Origin: Geoglobus acetivorans
Lineage (GTDB): Archaea > Halobacteriota > Archaeoglobi > Archaeoglobales > Archaeoglobaceae
Assembly: GCF_039641995.1 (NCBI RefSeq)
Contig: NZ_CP087714.1
Coordinates: forward strand, 1,116,001-1,180,000
Direction: 5' to 3'
DNA length: 64,000 nt
Positions 8,273 to 17,054 of the stretch are shown in pieces (the first letter of the stretch is position 1; every line of letters starts with the position of its first letter). Below the pieces are notes generated by a model. That model saw only the letters and a list, made by a program, of their open reading frames with translations. It searched no databases and was not told the DNA's origin. The translations under genes were made by a program, and so were the position numbers.

Positions 8273-9586
8273 ATGAAGGTCGTTATAGTGGGTGCAGGAG
8301 CTGGCGGGATGACTGCGGCCTCAAGAATACGTGCGCTAAAACCTGAATGGGATGTGAAAGTTTTTGAGGCGACAGGCTTTGCAAGTCACGCTCCCTGCGG
8401 GATACCGTATTCCATTGAGTATGGCTTTCCGGGCGACGAGCTGATGTATTACAGACCAGAAGTATTCATAAAGGAAAGAGGAATAGATCTGCGCCTCCAT
8501 GCGAAGGTCACTGAGGTAAAGGATGGCAGCATAGTTGTTGATGAAAACGGGGTAAAGAATGAGTACGAATGGGATAAACTGCTAATAGCCACGGGCGCCT
8601 CGCCAAAAGTTCCACCGATTGAAGGAGTTGACCTTGAAAACATCTACACCGTCGATCTTCCCCCAGATGCAGAAATTCTGAAGAGCGCTCTGGCAGAGGC
8701 TAAGAACGTTGTCATAGCAGGTGCAGGATATGTGGGCCTCGAGATGGCTGAAGCGGTATCCTCCCTTGGAAAAAAGGTTACTGTTGTGGAAATGGCGGAA
8801 CATCCCTTACCGAATTTTGACAGTGAGATTGGAGAAATTCTGAAGAAAGACATGGAGCAGAAGGTTGACCTGAGGCTTAATGAAAAAATAGAGGCCTTCG
8901 AAGGCAGGGACAGTGTTGAGAGAGTCATTACTGATAGGGGGGAGTACAGAGCAGACCTTGTCATCCTTGCTCTGGGTGTAAAGCCCAATGTTGAGCTTGC
9001 GGAGCAGATAGGGGTTGAGCTTGGGGAAACTGGTGCCATCCGGGTCAATCAGAAAATGGAGACAAGTGTTGAGAACGTTTACGCTGCAGGAGATGTTGCC
9101 GAGACGAGGCATCTCATCACGGGCAAACCAGCATGGATTCCTCTGGCACCGGCTGGAAACAAGATGGGGTATGTTGCGGGAGTCAACATGTCTGGTGGGA
9201 ACATAGAATTTCCTGGCGTTGTAGGCACCCAGATCACAAAATTCTATGACCTGCAGATTGCAAAGACAGGGTTGAGCGAGAAAGAGGCGATAAAAGAAGG
9301 TTTTGAGGTTAAGAGTGCGTTCATAACTGCCAATACCAAGGTCCACTATTACCCCGGGGCGAAGAAAACATATCTCAAGGTTGTTAAGGATGCGGAGACC
9401 AACAGGATTCTCGGTGCACAGATTGCAGGGTATGAGATGGTCGCAATGAGGGTCAATGTTTTTGCAGTGGCGATCCAGGCTGGATTAACAACGAAGGACG
9501 TATTCTTCTCTGATCTGGCTTACGCCCCGCCATTCACACCGATCTGGGATCCCGTGATTGTGGCTGCAAGGGTGCTGAAGTTTTAG
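8273..9586 (+). CDS. CoA-disulfide reductase / NADH oxidase-like flavoprotein
   Basis: 437-residue FAD-dependent pyridine-nucleotide:disulfide oxidoreductase. The N-terminal FAD motif VGAGAGGMTAA, the single active-site cysteine in SHAPCGIPY (Cys42), the NAD(P) motif AGAGYVGLEMAE (near residue 145) and the FAD motif NVYAAGDVAE (near 265) are in the usual order. A single non-flavin cysteine is typical of CoA-disulfide reductases, NADH oxidases and polysulfide reductases, which cannot be separated by sequence alone. GGGTGATG just before ATG 8273 supports the start. It is transcribed away from the acyl-CoA synthetase. Confidence 0.85.
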   Translation: MKVVIVGAGAGGMTAASRIRALKPEWDVKVFEATGFASHAPCGIPYSIEYGFPGDELMYYRPEVFIKERGIDLRLHAKVTEVKDGSIVVDENGVKNEYEWDKLLIATGASPKVPPIEGVDLENIYTVDLPPDAEILKSALAEAKNVVIAGAGYVGLEMAEAVSSLGKKVTVVEMAEHPLPNFDSEIGEILKKDMEQKVDLRLNEKIEAFEGRDSVERVITDRGEYRADLVILALGVKPNVELAEQIGVELGETGAIRVNQKMETSVENVYAAGDVAETRHLITGKPAWIPLAPAGNKMGYVAGVNMSGGNIEFPGVVGTQITKFYDLQIAKTGLSEKEAIKEGFEVKSAFITANTKVHYYPGAKKTYLKVVKDAETNRILGAQIAGYEMVAMRVNVFAVAIQAGLTTKDVFFSDLAYAPPFTPIWDPVIVAARVLKF

Positions 9587-9622
9587 CAAAACCTTTTTTA
9601 TTGCTCTTTTTTATTTCTTCCA

Positions 9623-10234
9623 ATGAAGTCTGAGCTTGAAAGTCTCATAGATGAAATCAAATCCTGCAGAAAGTGCACTCTCCATCTGACAAAGAAAAAT
9701 TACGTCCCCGGAGAGGGAAATGAGAATGCACAGATAATGTTCATCGGCGAGGCACCTGGCAGGGAGGAGGACGAGCAGGGCAGGCCTTTTGTGGGAAATG
9801 CTGGCAAGCTTCTCACTGCTCTAATAGAACGAAAGCTGGGTCTTGCCAGGAAAGATGTTTACATTGCAAACATTCTGAAATGCAGACCACCCAACAACAG
9901 GGACCCCATGGAGCATGAGGTGGATGCGTGTTTTCCGTATCTCCTGAGGCAGATTGAAATAATTAAGCCTGATGTCATAGTCTGTCTCGGCAGACACTCT
10001 GCAAAAACCATTTTCGAGCATTTTGAGATACCCTTCAGGAATATTTCCAGAGACAGGGGGAAGGTGCACGTTAAGAATACAGATTTTGGGAAGATCAGCT
10101 TTGTGGCTACATATCATCCAGCGGCGGCGCTTTACAAACCGGCTTACAGGGAAATAATTGAGAGTGATTTTGAGAAGATAAGCGGTCTGATAAAAAGAAA
10201 AAATTTGACTCTTTCAGACTTCATATCTGATTAG
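9623..10234 (+). CDS. udg: Family 4 uracil-DNA glycosylase
   Basis: 203-residue iron-sulfur uracil-DNA glycosylase that removes uracil from DNA. Cluster cysteines are Cys15 and Cys18 (CRKC), Cys87 and Cys103. The uracil-site motif IGEAPGREEDEQGRPFVG (residues 41-58) and the later THP-like YHPAA motif match the archaeal type IV family, which suits a hyperthermophile with heat-driven cytosine deamination. ATG 9623 has a TATA-like CTTTTTTA about 25 nt upstream and no ribosome site, suggesting a leaderless mRNA. Its stop overlaps the convergent CARF gene by 4 bp (TTAG). Confidence 0.93.
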   Translation: MKSELESLIDEIKSCRKCTLHLTKKNYVPGEGNENAQIMFIGEAPGREEDEQGRPFVGNAGKLLTALIERKLGLARKDVYIANILKCRPPNNRDPMEHEVDACFPYLLRQIEIIKPDVIVCLGRHSAKTIFEHFEIPFRNISRDRGKVHVKNTDFGKISFVATYHPAAALYKPAYREIIESDFEKISGLIKRKNLTLSDFISD

Positions 10235-10911
10235 AATATTGTGCAGATTGCTTCACCGAGAGGTGTCAGCAGTATCTTTACGTTTTTACCCTCTCTTTTT
10301 GTTTCTATGTATCCATCTTTTTCAAGTCCTTTCAGATGGTAGCTCATTTTTGCTCTCTGAGCCATATACGCTTTATCCTTTTCGAGCTTTCCATCGACGA
10401 GTTTTATCAGCGTGTTTATTGAGTCAACTTCTTTTCCATTTTCGTATATTGCTTTCAGGATTGTTATTTTGTCCTGTCCGATCCTCTTGAGCGGAGGAAC
10501 AGGTATTTCTACAATTTTTTCGATTCCAGCTTCTTTGTCCTTTTCATACTTCGGCATTCCCACGTAAAGCCTGCCACCTGTCAGCTGGGCAACCAGGTAG
10601 AGCGAGATCATCAGCGTCCTTGGAGAATCTGTGGCGTTTATCAGGAGGTTATTGCCTTCAGCTATTTCTGGTTTTATCTGGTCCAGTATTTTTATGGCAG
10701 AATCATATACATCGGTCTCACTAACTCTGATTTTTTCGATCTCGACGAGAACGCTCAGCATTTTTTCAAGGTCTTCAGCGACTTCCATGTAACCCTCGCC
10801 GTCCGGAATTATCAGGTAGGCCTTCTGTATGGGGTACCCGCTCAGTTTCAAGCTTTCCATGATTCTCTCTTTGTTCCTTCCAACCGCAATAACATGGACT
10901 GCTTTTGCCAT
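10231..10911 (-). CDS. CARF-domain winged-helix regulator (DUF6293-like)
   Basis: 226-residue protein with a Rossmann-like sensor domain (residues 1-150; AVGRN near the start and LINATDSPRTL in the middle fit the CARF pattern) and a C-terminal winged helix (about 160-226: MSYHLKGLEKDGYIETKREG). CARF-HTH proteins such as Csa3 sense cyclic oligoadenylate and control CRISPR genes, but no cas gene or CRISPR array is in this window, so this one is an orphan; related HFX_2341/DUF6293 regulators also occur outside CRISPR loci. ATG 10911 is preferred over 10920 by the distance (about 26 nt) from TTTATTAAG near 10937. Confidence 0.7.
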   Translation of the reverse strand: MAKAVHVIAVGRNKERIMESLKLSGYPIQKAYLIIPDGEGYMEVAEDLEKMLSVLVEIEKIRVSETDVYDSAIKILDQIKPEIAEGNNLLINATDSPRTLMISLYLVAQLTGGRLYVGMPKYEKDKEAGIEKIVEIPVPPLKRIGQDKITILKAIYENGKEVDSINTLIKLVDGKLEKDKAYMAQRAKMSYHLKGLEKDGYIETKREGKNVKILLTPLGEAICTIF

Positions 10912-11097
10912 GCGTTCCATTTTGTGGAAAACTTAATAAATTTTTCTATAGGTGATGGCGTGTTGTTATTTGTCAAAGATGTGGTGAATAGTTAAACGCT
11001 GTAACAATCTAATTAAAAAGCCTGAATCGGTACCTGACAAATGCTATACGGTGGAAGAATTGAGGGTCGAGAGGGGTTATCACAATCATGAAAAGGA

Positions 11098-11106
11098 TTA
11101 TATAAT
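11098..11106 (+). promoter_or_regulatory. TATA-like box of the secretion ATPase gene
   Basis: TTATATAAT centred 25 nt before ATG 11127, with no Shine-Dalgarno site between. The arrangement predicts a leaderless transcript beginning at or next to the ATG, and decides against TTG 11124 as start. Confidence 0.55.
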
Positions 11107-11126
11107 CCGGTTTTCGAATTATCTTG

Positions 11127-12692
11127 ATGAGCAATCTGAAAGATTATGCTAAACTTCTGACAGAATTGCCCCCTCCTGAGGGATATGAAGAAATTGAGTC
11201 TTATCCTATTTACGGGGGAAGGGTTTTTTCTGCCATCAAAATCCTGCAGGAAGGCCTCGATGCTCTGTATTATGTTATTGAGCCGCCCCTTAATGAATAT
11301 GAAGAAGTTAAGAATGACATCCTGAGAAGACTCGAGTTCGTCCTGCCGTCAATCCATGAGAAAAAAGACAAGGAAAAGGCGATAGTTGAGACATTTGACA
11401 GGATTGTGGAATCTCTGAAGCTTAAATTGGAGGACGAATATTACTATCACGCTCTTCTTTATTATGTGCTGAGGGAGACACTGCTTTACGGCCCCATCAC
11501 CCCCCTCATGAATGACCGCTTGATAGAGGACATCTCCTGCAACGGCTACAACAAACCCCTCTACATCTACCACCGCAACTACCAGAACATCAGAACAAAC
11601 ATCACCTTCAGTGAAGATGAGCTGGACATGTTCGTCATAAAGCTTGCCCAGATGTCGGGCAAGCACATAAGCATAGCCGAACCCCTGCTCGACGCATCCC
11701 TTCCAGACGGATCCAGAATCCAGATGACCTTGGCTAAAGAGGTAACAGACCACGGCTCCACATTCACCATAAGAAAGTTCAGAGATGAACCTGTAACCCC
11801 TGTCGACCTCATCGCCTGGGGAACCTTCAGCATAGAGCAGATGGCCTACCTCTGGCTCTGCATAGAGAACAAGAGGTCCCTCATCTTCGCAGGAGGAACC
11901 GCAAGCGGAAAAACCACATCCATGAACGCCGTCTCAATCTTCATCCCGAGAAGCTCAAAGATAGTAACCATTGAGGACACAAGAGAGATAATGCTCCCCC
12001 ACGAGAACTGGATTCCCGCAGTCACAAGGGAAACGGGAAAGGTCGTGGACATGTATGATCTGCTCAGAGCAGCCTTGAGACAGAGACCCGAATACATAAT
12101 AGTCGGAGAAGTCAGGGGAAAGGAGGCATTAACCCTCTTCCAGGCAATGTCCACGGGCCACACCACCTACTCAACACTCCATGCTGACTCCGTCAATGGC
12201 GTCATCCACAGGCTTGAAAACCCGCCCATAAACGTCCCCAGAGCCATGATCGAAGCTTTGGACATAGTCAGCATCCAGGCCCAGGTCTTCATGGGCAAGA
12301 AGAGGGTGAGAAGAAACCTGGAGATAGCAGAGATCATAGGCGTTGACCCCCACACAAAGATCATGAGAACCACAACAGTCTTCACCTGGGACTCAAGCAA
12401 GGACGAGCACGTAATGGTCGGCAGCTCAAAAGCCCTCGAAGAACTCAGAATCATGAGGAACTGGTCGAGAAAGGAACTCGAACAGGAGCTGAAGAGAAGG
12501 GAAGCAGTCCTCAAATACATGCTCGACAAAAACATAAGAGACTTTAAGGAAGTTGCCAGAATAATCCAGCTCTATCAGGTAGATCCGGATAAGGTGATGG
12601 AGCTTGTCGAGTCTTGGGATGATGAGAAGAGAGCTGCAAAGGCTGGCGGAAAAGTCTCCGGAAACGCTGAAGTTCTGCAGGAAGGTCCTTGA
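11127..12692 (+). CDS. Type II/IV secretion or archaeal pilus ATPase (GspE/VirB11 family)
   Basis: 521-residue secretion/pilus motor ATPase. Visible: Walker A GGTASGKTTS (about residues 255-264), Walker B-region IVTIEDTRE, the His-box STGHTTYSTLHADS and the Arg-rich N2 domain before the P-loop. It would power assembly of a pilus or secretion filament at the membrane. Normally a GspF/TadC membrane platform gene follows; here none does, so it is an orphan. The middle of the gene (about 11490-12540) uses strongly C-ending codons unlike both ends and its neighbours, suggesting a mosaic by gene conversion. Confidence 0.88.
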   Translation: MSNLKDYAKLLTELPPPEGYEEIESYPIYGGRVFSAIKILQEGLDALYYVIEPPLNEYEEVKNDILRRLEFVLPSIHEKKDKEKAIVETFDRIVESLKLKLEDEYYYHALLYYVLRETLLYGPITPLMNDRLIEDISCNGYNKPLYIYHRNYQNIRTNITFSEDELDMFVIKLAQMSGKHISIAEPLLDASLPDGSRIQMTLAKEVTDHGSTFTIRKFRDEPVTPVDLIAWGTFSIEQMAYLWLCIENKRSLIFAGGTASGKTTSMNAVSIFIPRSSKIVTIEDTREIMLPHENWIPAVTRETGKVVDMYDLLRAALRQRPEYIIVGEVRGKEALTLFQAMSTGHTTYSTLHADSVNGVIHRLENPPINVPRAMIEALDIVSIQAQVFMGKKRVRRNLEIAEIIGVDPHTKIMRTTTVFTWDSSKDEHVMVGSSKALEELRIMRNWSRKELEQELKRREAVLKYMLDKNIRDFKEVARIIQLYQVDPDKVMELVESWDDEKRAAKAGGKVSGNAEVLQEGP

Positions 12693-13272
12693 TTCGGAGA
12701 GGTACGGGGGTAACGTTATACTGATGGTGGTGGATGCAGCCATAACATCCGTTGGGGTCAATTATTTTTCTGTGGTAGTTCCGAGAGTCCTTGAATTTAA
12801 AAGGAGATTTATTGATTCCGGGAGAATTGCAGGCTTTGGCGATCTGATTTCATGTGATGATGCTGAACTTTATTCATTGTGGAAGAATAAAAGGAGCTGG
12901 CAGGTTGCAAAAGGAGTGTGCAGCATAATTTCAGAGTACGGTGAGGGTGCCACAGCCCTGAGGGGGTGGGCTAAAGAGGCGGAGGTTGAAAGCTGGAGGG
13001 AGTGGCTTGACGTGAAAGGGGCAGGAATAAACACCTTCCAGTACCTCAGGATGATGGGAGGGGTTGACACCGTTATGCCTGACCGTATCGTGAGGAGATT
13101 CGTTGGAAGGTTTATTGATCATCCGAACGAACCTGTTGAGTTCATCAGATTTGTGGAATCTTTGTCCAGAGAAGTGGGATTTGGAAGTACCGAAATATGC
13201 TGGCTTTCCTGGCTTTCAAGTTACGATGATGAAAAAATAAGAAGGTATTCCCGAATTCTGGCCAAAATTTAA
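12604..13272 (+). CDS. HhH-GPD-fold-like protein of unknown role
   Basis: 222-residue soluble protein overlapping the ATPase by 89 nt. Residues about 138-170 (KGAGINTFQYLRMMGG then MPDRIVRRFVGRF) look like the helix-hairpin-helix plus the Asp-bearing segment of HhH-GPD DNA glycosylases, but the catalytic lysine position of endonuclease III is not kept. The Asp in PDRIVRR corresponds to the usual catalytic Asp. Function is not established; a DNA-binding or glycosylase-derived role is inferred. Start is uncertain: TTG 12604 has GGTGATG upstream, with ATGs at 12619 and 12622 as alternatives. Confidence 0.6.
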   Translation: MSSLGMMRRELQRLAEKSPETLKFCRKVLDSERYGGNVILMVVDAAITSVGVNYFSVVVPRVLEFKRRFIDSGRIAGFGDLISCDDAELYSLWKNKRSWQVAKGVCSIISEYGEGATALRGWAKEAEVESWREWLDVKGAGINTFQYLRMMGGVDTVMPDRIVRRFVGRFIDHPNEPVEFIRFVESLSREVGFGSTEICWLSWLSSYDDEKIRRYSRILAKI

Positions 13273-13297
13273 ATATTGACGGAACAGTATTAAAGCG

Positions 13298-14101
13298 GTG
13301 AAATGTGATATATGCGGAAAGGATGAGCTTCTTCCGTACAAATGCAGTTATTGTGGAGGTACGTTCTGCTCTGATCACAGGTTGCCCGAAAAGCACAGCT
13401 GCGAGGGGCTGTATGATATTCCTGTTAAGGTTAAGCGGGACAGAGATATAGGGCGGAGACAAAGGAGCAGAATTGCTGAATTGCAGAAGTATGATCCCGA
13501 ATTGAAGGTCAGAAAAAACCCGTTTGAGATTTATGGCTACAACAACATGATTCTTGCAATAATCACTGTCCTGTTTGCTCTGACGCTCATATTCAGACCT
13601 CTCTTCAATCTGCTTGCTCTTTATCCTTACGACGTCTATCTGCGACCCTGGCAGCTTATTACCAGCATCTTCCTTCATGGTTCGTTTGAGCATTATTTTG
13701 TAAATGCTCTCGTGCTTTTCTTCTTTGGAACAGAGCTTGAAAGAAGAGTAGGCGGGAAGAAGTATCTCGAGATATTTCTGCTTTCAGGCATTTTTGGGAA
13801 CGTGATGTATGTCCTTTTTTCATACGCAAGTGGGACATTTACGCCGGCTGTAGGAGCTTCAGGGGCGATTTACGGTGTAATGGGGGCTCTCGCCATCATG
13901 GCTCCGGAGATCAGAGTGCTGCTGTTCTTCTTTATCCCGATGAATATCCGAATGGCAGTACTCCTGTTTGCGCTCTACAATCTGCTGATGACTCCGTTTT
14001 CGCTTTTCACCGGTGTGGCTTACATAGCACACCTCGGAGGGCTTGTGGTGGGACTTTACTATGGTGATAGACTGAGAATGAGAAGGAGGCTGCGTCTTTG
14101 A
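13298..14101 (+). CDS. Rhomboid intramembrane serine protease with N-terminal AN1-type zinc finger
   Basis: 267 residues. The N-terminal 35 residues hold a zinc-binding set (Cys3, Cys6, Cys16, Cys19, Cys24, His27, His33, Cys35) with AN1-finger spacing. Six or so membrane helices follow from residue 82, with the rhomboid dyad Ser188 in GASGAIYG and His245 in AHLGG. Rhomboids cleave transmembrane helices inside the bilayer; the finger probably faces the cytoplasm. Start is GTG 13298, as the finger begins at once (MKCDIC). The next gene overlaps by 4 nt, so co-transcription with the radical SAM gene is likely. Confidence 0.88.
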   Translation: MKCDICGKDELLPYKCSYCGGTFCSDHRLPEKHSCEGLYDIPVKVKRDRDIGRRQRSRIAELQKYDPELKVRKNPFEIYGYNNMILAIITVLFALTLIFRPLFNLLALYPYDVYLRPWQLITSIFLHGSFEHYFVNALVLFFFGTELERRVGGKKYLEIFLLSGIFGNVMYVLFSYASGTFTPAVGASGAIYGVMGALAIMAPEIRVLLFFFIPMNIRMAVLLFALYNLLMTPFSLFTGVAYIAHLGGLVVGLYYGDRLRMRRRLRL

Positions 14102-15012
14102 AGGCTTGGATTGAAAGAGAAAGGCTTGACGGAGAGGTGGTGGACTGTCTCACGGTGATACTCCCCACGAGGGGGTGTGGATGGGATAAATGCTACATGT
14201 GTAGCTACACCCTCGACTCAGACAGAAACGCAACCCAGGAGACGGTTTACAGGGCGTTTGAAAAAGCTGCAGGAAAAAAACAGGTGGAAGTGCTGAAAAT
14301 ATTTACCTCAGGCAGTTTTTTCGATGAGGGTGAGGTTGAGAGGGAAACAAGGGAGAAAATCTACCGCAGGGCAGTGGAGCTGGGATTCAGAAAGCTTGTT
14401 GTTGAAAGCAGACCTGAGTTTCTGACTGAAGCGGTGGTTGAGGAAATCTCTCAGGCCGACATAGAGATTGAGATCGGTATAGGTCTCGAAACTTCCAACG
14501 ATTTCTACAGAGAACACCTGATTAACAAAGGCTTCAGCTTCGAGGAATACAGAAACGCAGTCGAACGTGTAGGTAGTGTGGCGAGGATCAAGACCTATCT
14601 GCTGCTCAAACCCCCTCTGCTCACGGAGAAAGAGGCGATGGAGGACATGAAGAAGTCCATTGAAGACGTAAAGCCTTACACGGATGTGGTCTCGCTCAAC
14701 CTCATGACAATCCATTCAGGGACGTATGTTGAAAAGCTGTGGAGAGAAGGCGTTTACAGGCCTCCGTGGCTGTGGAGTGCTGTGGAAATCCTGAAATGGG
14801 CGGATCTGGACATACTGTGTGATCCGGTTGCGGGAGGGAAACGGAGAGGTCCCCACAACTGCTTCAAATGTGACAGCTCTGTTGTGGACGAGATAAGGAG
14901 ATTTTCACTTACAGGAGATAAAGGGGTTTTCGAGACTGATTGTGAGTGCAAGGAGAAGTGGAAACTCGCTCTTGAGGCTGAAGACCTTATAGAAAAGCCT
15001 CTTTTTCCATAG
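14098..15012 (+). CDS. Radical SAM protein, archaeosine synthase partner type (RaSEA-like)
   Basis: 304 residues. The radical SAM iron-sulfur motif is C-GWDK-C-YM-C (near residue 27) preceded by LPTRG, followed by KIFTSGSFFDEGE and ETSND, a pattern of the archaeosine biosynthesis radical SAM protein RaSEA. RaSEA acts with ArcS to convert the lysine adduct of preQ0 at tRNA position 15 into archaeosine. A C-terminal cysteine group (HNCFKCDSS, CECKEKW) may bind zinc or another cluster. ArcS is not visible here, but a YhhQ-type queuosine-precursor transporter is encoded at 32.4 kb. Start is TTG 14098, overlapping the rhomboid stop. Confidence 0.78.
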   Translation: MKAWIERERLDGEVVDCLTVILPTRGCGWDKCYMCSYTLDSDRNATQETVYRAFEKAAGKKQVEVLKIFTSGSFFDEGEVERETREKIYRRAVELGFRKLVVESRPEFLTEAVVEEISQADIEIEIGIGLETSNDFYREHLINKGFSFEEYRNAVERVGSVARIKTYLLLKPPLLTEKEAMEDMKKSIEDVKPYTDVVSLNLMTIHSGTYVEKLWREGVYRPPWLWSAVEILKWADLDILCDPVAGGKRRGPHNCFKCDSSVVDEIRRFSLTGDKGVFETDCECKEKWKLALEAEDLIEKPLFP

Positions 15013-15018
15013 AGGTAA

Positions 15019-15027
15019 GTTTTAAAT
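15019..15027 (+). promoter_or_regulatory. TATA-like box of pdaD
   Basis: AAGTTTTAAATACT contains a TATA-like core about 27 nt before GTG 15050. The spacing predicts transcription starting at or near that GTG. Confidence 0.5.
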
Positions 15028-15049
15028 ACTCTCCTCCCTACTCTGACAC

Positions 15050-15592
15050 GTGAGATTTGAAAGCAGAGCAGATGGGTTTTCAGGGGCTGAAAGCGTAACT
15101 GTGGATGTTAACAGAATGCTCGTCCCGAAAAAGGTATTCTTCACAGCGGGAGCGGGCAGTCATGAGGATGAGCTGGTCAGCTTTGAGCTTGCATTGAGGG
15201 ATGCTGGCATAGAAAGGTTCAACCTCGTCCCTGTGAGCAGTATATTTCCACCTCAGTGTGAAATAATCGGCATTGACGACGGTCTGAGGGAGCTTTACCC
15301 CGGTCAGGTTGTTTTCTGCGTGATGTCGAGGGAGACGAGCAACGAAGAGGGTAAGAAAATTTATGCGAGCGTTGGAGCGGCAATCCCTGAAGATTCCTCT
15401 CTTCACGGGTATCTTACAGAATATCACGGGGAGTACACCGGAGAGGATGTTGGGAGGAAGGCTGAGGAGAGCGCGGCGTTCATGCTCGAAACAGCCTTCG
15501 GCATAAAGCCTGCAAAGACCTTCAATGTAACGAAGGTGGCAGAGGTAAAGGATTATACGACGGTTGTTGCTGCTGCGGTTTTTGTTTTCTAA
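15050..15592 (+). CDS. pdaD: Pyruvoyl-dependent arginine decarboxylase
   Basis: Up to 180 residues. The enzyme decarboxylates arginine to agmatine, first step of archaeal polyamine (and agmatidine) synthesis. The proenzyme self-cleaves at a serine pair to form the pyruvoyl group: here VPVSSIFPP. GAGSHEDELVSFELALRDAG and the conserved Glu region YHGEYTGED agree with the family. Homologues usually begin close to VPKK(V/F)F, matching ATG 15116; the 22-residue extension from GTG 15050 is supported only by the TATA spacing. The stop overlaps the convergent gene by 4 bp (CTAA). Confidence 0.9.
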   Translation: MRFESRADGFSGAESVTVDVNRMLVPKKVFFTAGAGSHEDELVSFELALRDAGIERFNLVPVSSIFPPQCEIIGIDDGLRELYPGQVVFCVMSRETSNEEGKKIYASVGAAIPEDSSLHGYLTEYHGEYTGEDVGRKAEESAAFMLETAFGIKPAKTFNVTKVAEVKDYTTVVAAAVFVF

Positions 15593-17019
15593 TCAATCTT
15601 TCCGTAAATTCCGAAATCTAAGGGCATGTCCTGCACGTAATTCTTTCCAAGTTTTAATGCCATTTCTGCTTTTTTCAGCTCTCTCCCAAGGTACGCTGCG
15701 TGGTCCAGTCTGGTTACCAGCTTGAGTCTCAGGATGGTGTCAATTATGCTCTTTGCATCCCTCCCTGCAATAATTGCCTTTTCGTGGCTGCAGACTATTT
15801 TATTTCCTGAAATCCATATTCTGAAATCGCCGGCAGGATCTCTAACGAATCTTTCGCTTTTTTCGGCTTCAATATACTCTCTAAGATCTTGTGCTTCTGC
15901 AACTTTTCGTTTCTCCTTCAGTACAAGCAGAGAAATGCCCAGATCTTTTGGTGGAGACTCTTTTATTTTAGCTCCCCTGACCATGATGCTTGCGGTTCTA
16001 AGCTCCTTAATGCACCCCCTCGTTTTAACGCTCGCCTCGGTAGTGAAAAGCAGGTCAGCTTTAAGCTCCTCCGCAATGTATGCGAGAATCCCGTTCATAC
16101 CCACACTGTCTGCATCGAAAAGTTCGGTGATGTTTCCTGAACCGAAAAGCATGGGGGTTGTGACATCGATTTCCCTGTATTTTCTGTATCTTGCCAGGGA
16201 ATCGAAAAATCCGTTTATGTCCAGCACCGGATCTGCTATAACTCTGTCTGTTTTTGTTTTTATAAAGTCAACCAGCCACTTCAGCCTCACCGGGTTTCTT
16301 TCGACGGCGACAACTGCCTGATCTTTAATATAATTCAGTGCCTTCAGATTCGAGAGTGAGATGCTCATGACCATGTCGGCACCGCTTTCGACTCCCGCCC
16401 TTATTGCTCTTGGGGAGAATGTATCTATGCTGACCGCATTGCAGCAATCTTTTGCTATCTTAACTGCTTTTTTGACATCTTCTGTGGAAAAACTTATTGG
16501 AATGCCGAGGTCTATTATGTCAGCGCCACTTTCGAGATAGTGTTCTATTCTCTCCACAAGCTCATATCTTTCAAGCTCGGTGGCATCGACGATCTCGGCA
16601 ACAACCTTTAATCTGCTCTCACCTCCGATAACGATGCCGTTTATGTCAAATACGCCCTTTTCGAGCGTCTCAATCTCTTTCAGAATTTCATTTCGTCTGT
16701 CAATCTCAACAAGTCTGTCCGCAGGGATCTCGTGAGAAAGTTCGATTTCGTCAAGTCTTTTCAGTATTGAGGGAATGTCGTATGCGTGAATAGGTCCGAG
16801 GCGAATTTTAACGCCACTCTCTTTTTCCAGTTCTCTCCACCTTCCTTTGGCAAGTCCCGGAACAAGCACGAGATCGTAATCGGAAAGGTCAAGATTCTCA
16901 AGGTCTTTTTCCGATACAAAAGCAGCGACGTCAACATCCGCCACATGAACGTCATTTCCCATGGCGTTTTCCCTTACCATTTTTTCGGCCAGTCTTCCTG
17001 TGACGAGAAGGACCTTCAC
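15589..17019 (-). CDS. Dihydropteroate synthase-like protein (DUF6513 type)
   Basis: 476 residues. The C-terminal two thirds is a DHPS-like TIM barrel (VVAEIVDATE, GADIIDLGIP, VSIDTFSPRAIRAGVESGADMVMSIS). An archaeal-specific N-terminal domain of about 120 residues precedes it. Members of this archaeal family are found in organisms making methanopterin-type cofactors, but the reaction is not firmly established. Start is GTG 17019; the region between it and the divergent PHP gene is only 35 nt, so the promoters overlap. Confidence 0.78.
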   Translation of the reverse strand: MKVLLVTGRLAEKMVRENAMGNDVHVADVDVAAFVSEKDLENLDLSDYDLVLVPGLAKGRWRELEKESGVKIRLGPIHAYDIPSILKRLDEIELSHEIPADRLVEIDRRNEILKEIETLEKGVFDINGIVIGGESRLKVVAEIVDATELERYELVERIEHYLESGADIIDLGIPISFSTEDVKKAVKIAKDCCNAVSIDTFSPRAIRAGVESGADMVMSISLSNLKALNYIKDQAVVAVERNPVRLKWLVDFIKTKTDRVIADPVLDINGFFDSLARYRKYREIDVTTPMLFGSGNITELFDADSVGMNGILAYIAEELKADLLFTTEASVKTRGCIKELRTASIMVRGAKIKESPPKDLGISLLVLKEKRKVAEAQDLREYIEAEKSERFVRDPAGDFRIWISGNKIVCSHEKAIIAGRDAKSIIDTILRLKLVTRLDHAAYLGRELKKAEMALKLGKNYVQDMPLDFGIYGKID

Positions 17020-17054
17020 AAATCTTATTTTACCTTAAAGTCAAAAAGTCTTCG

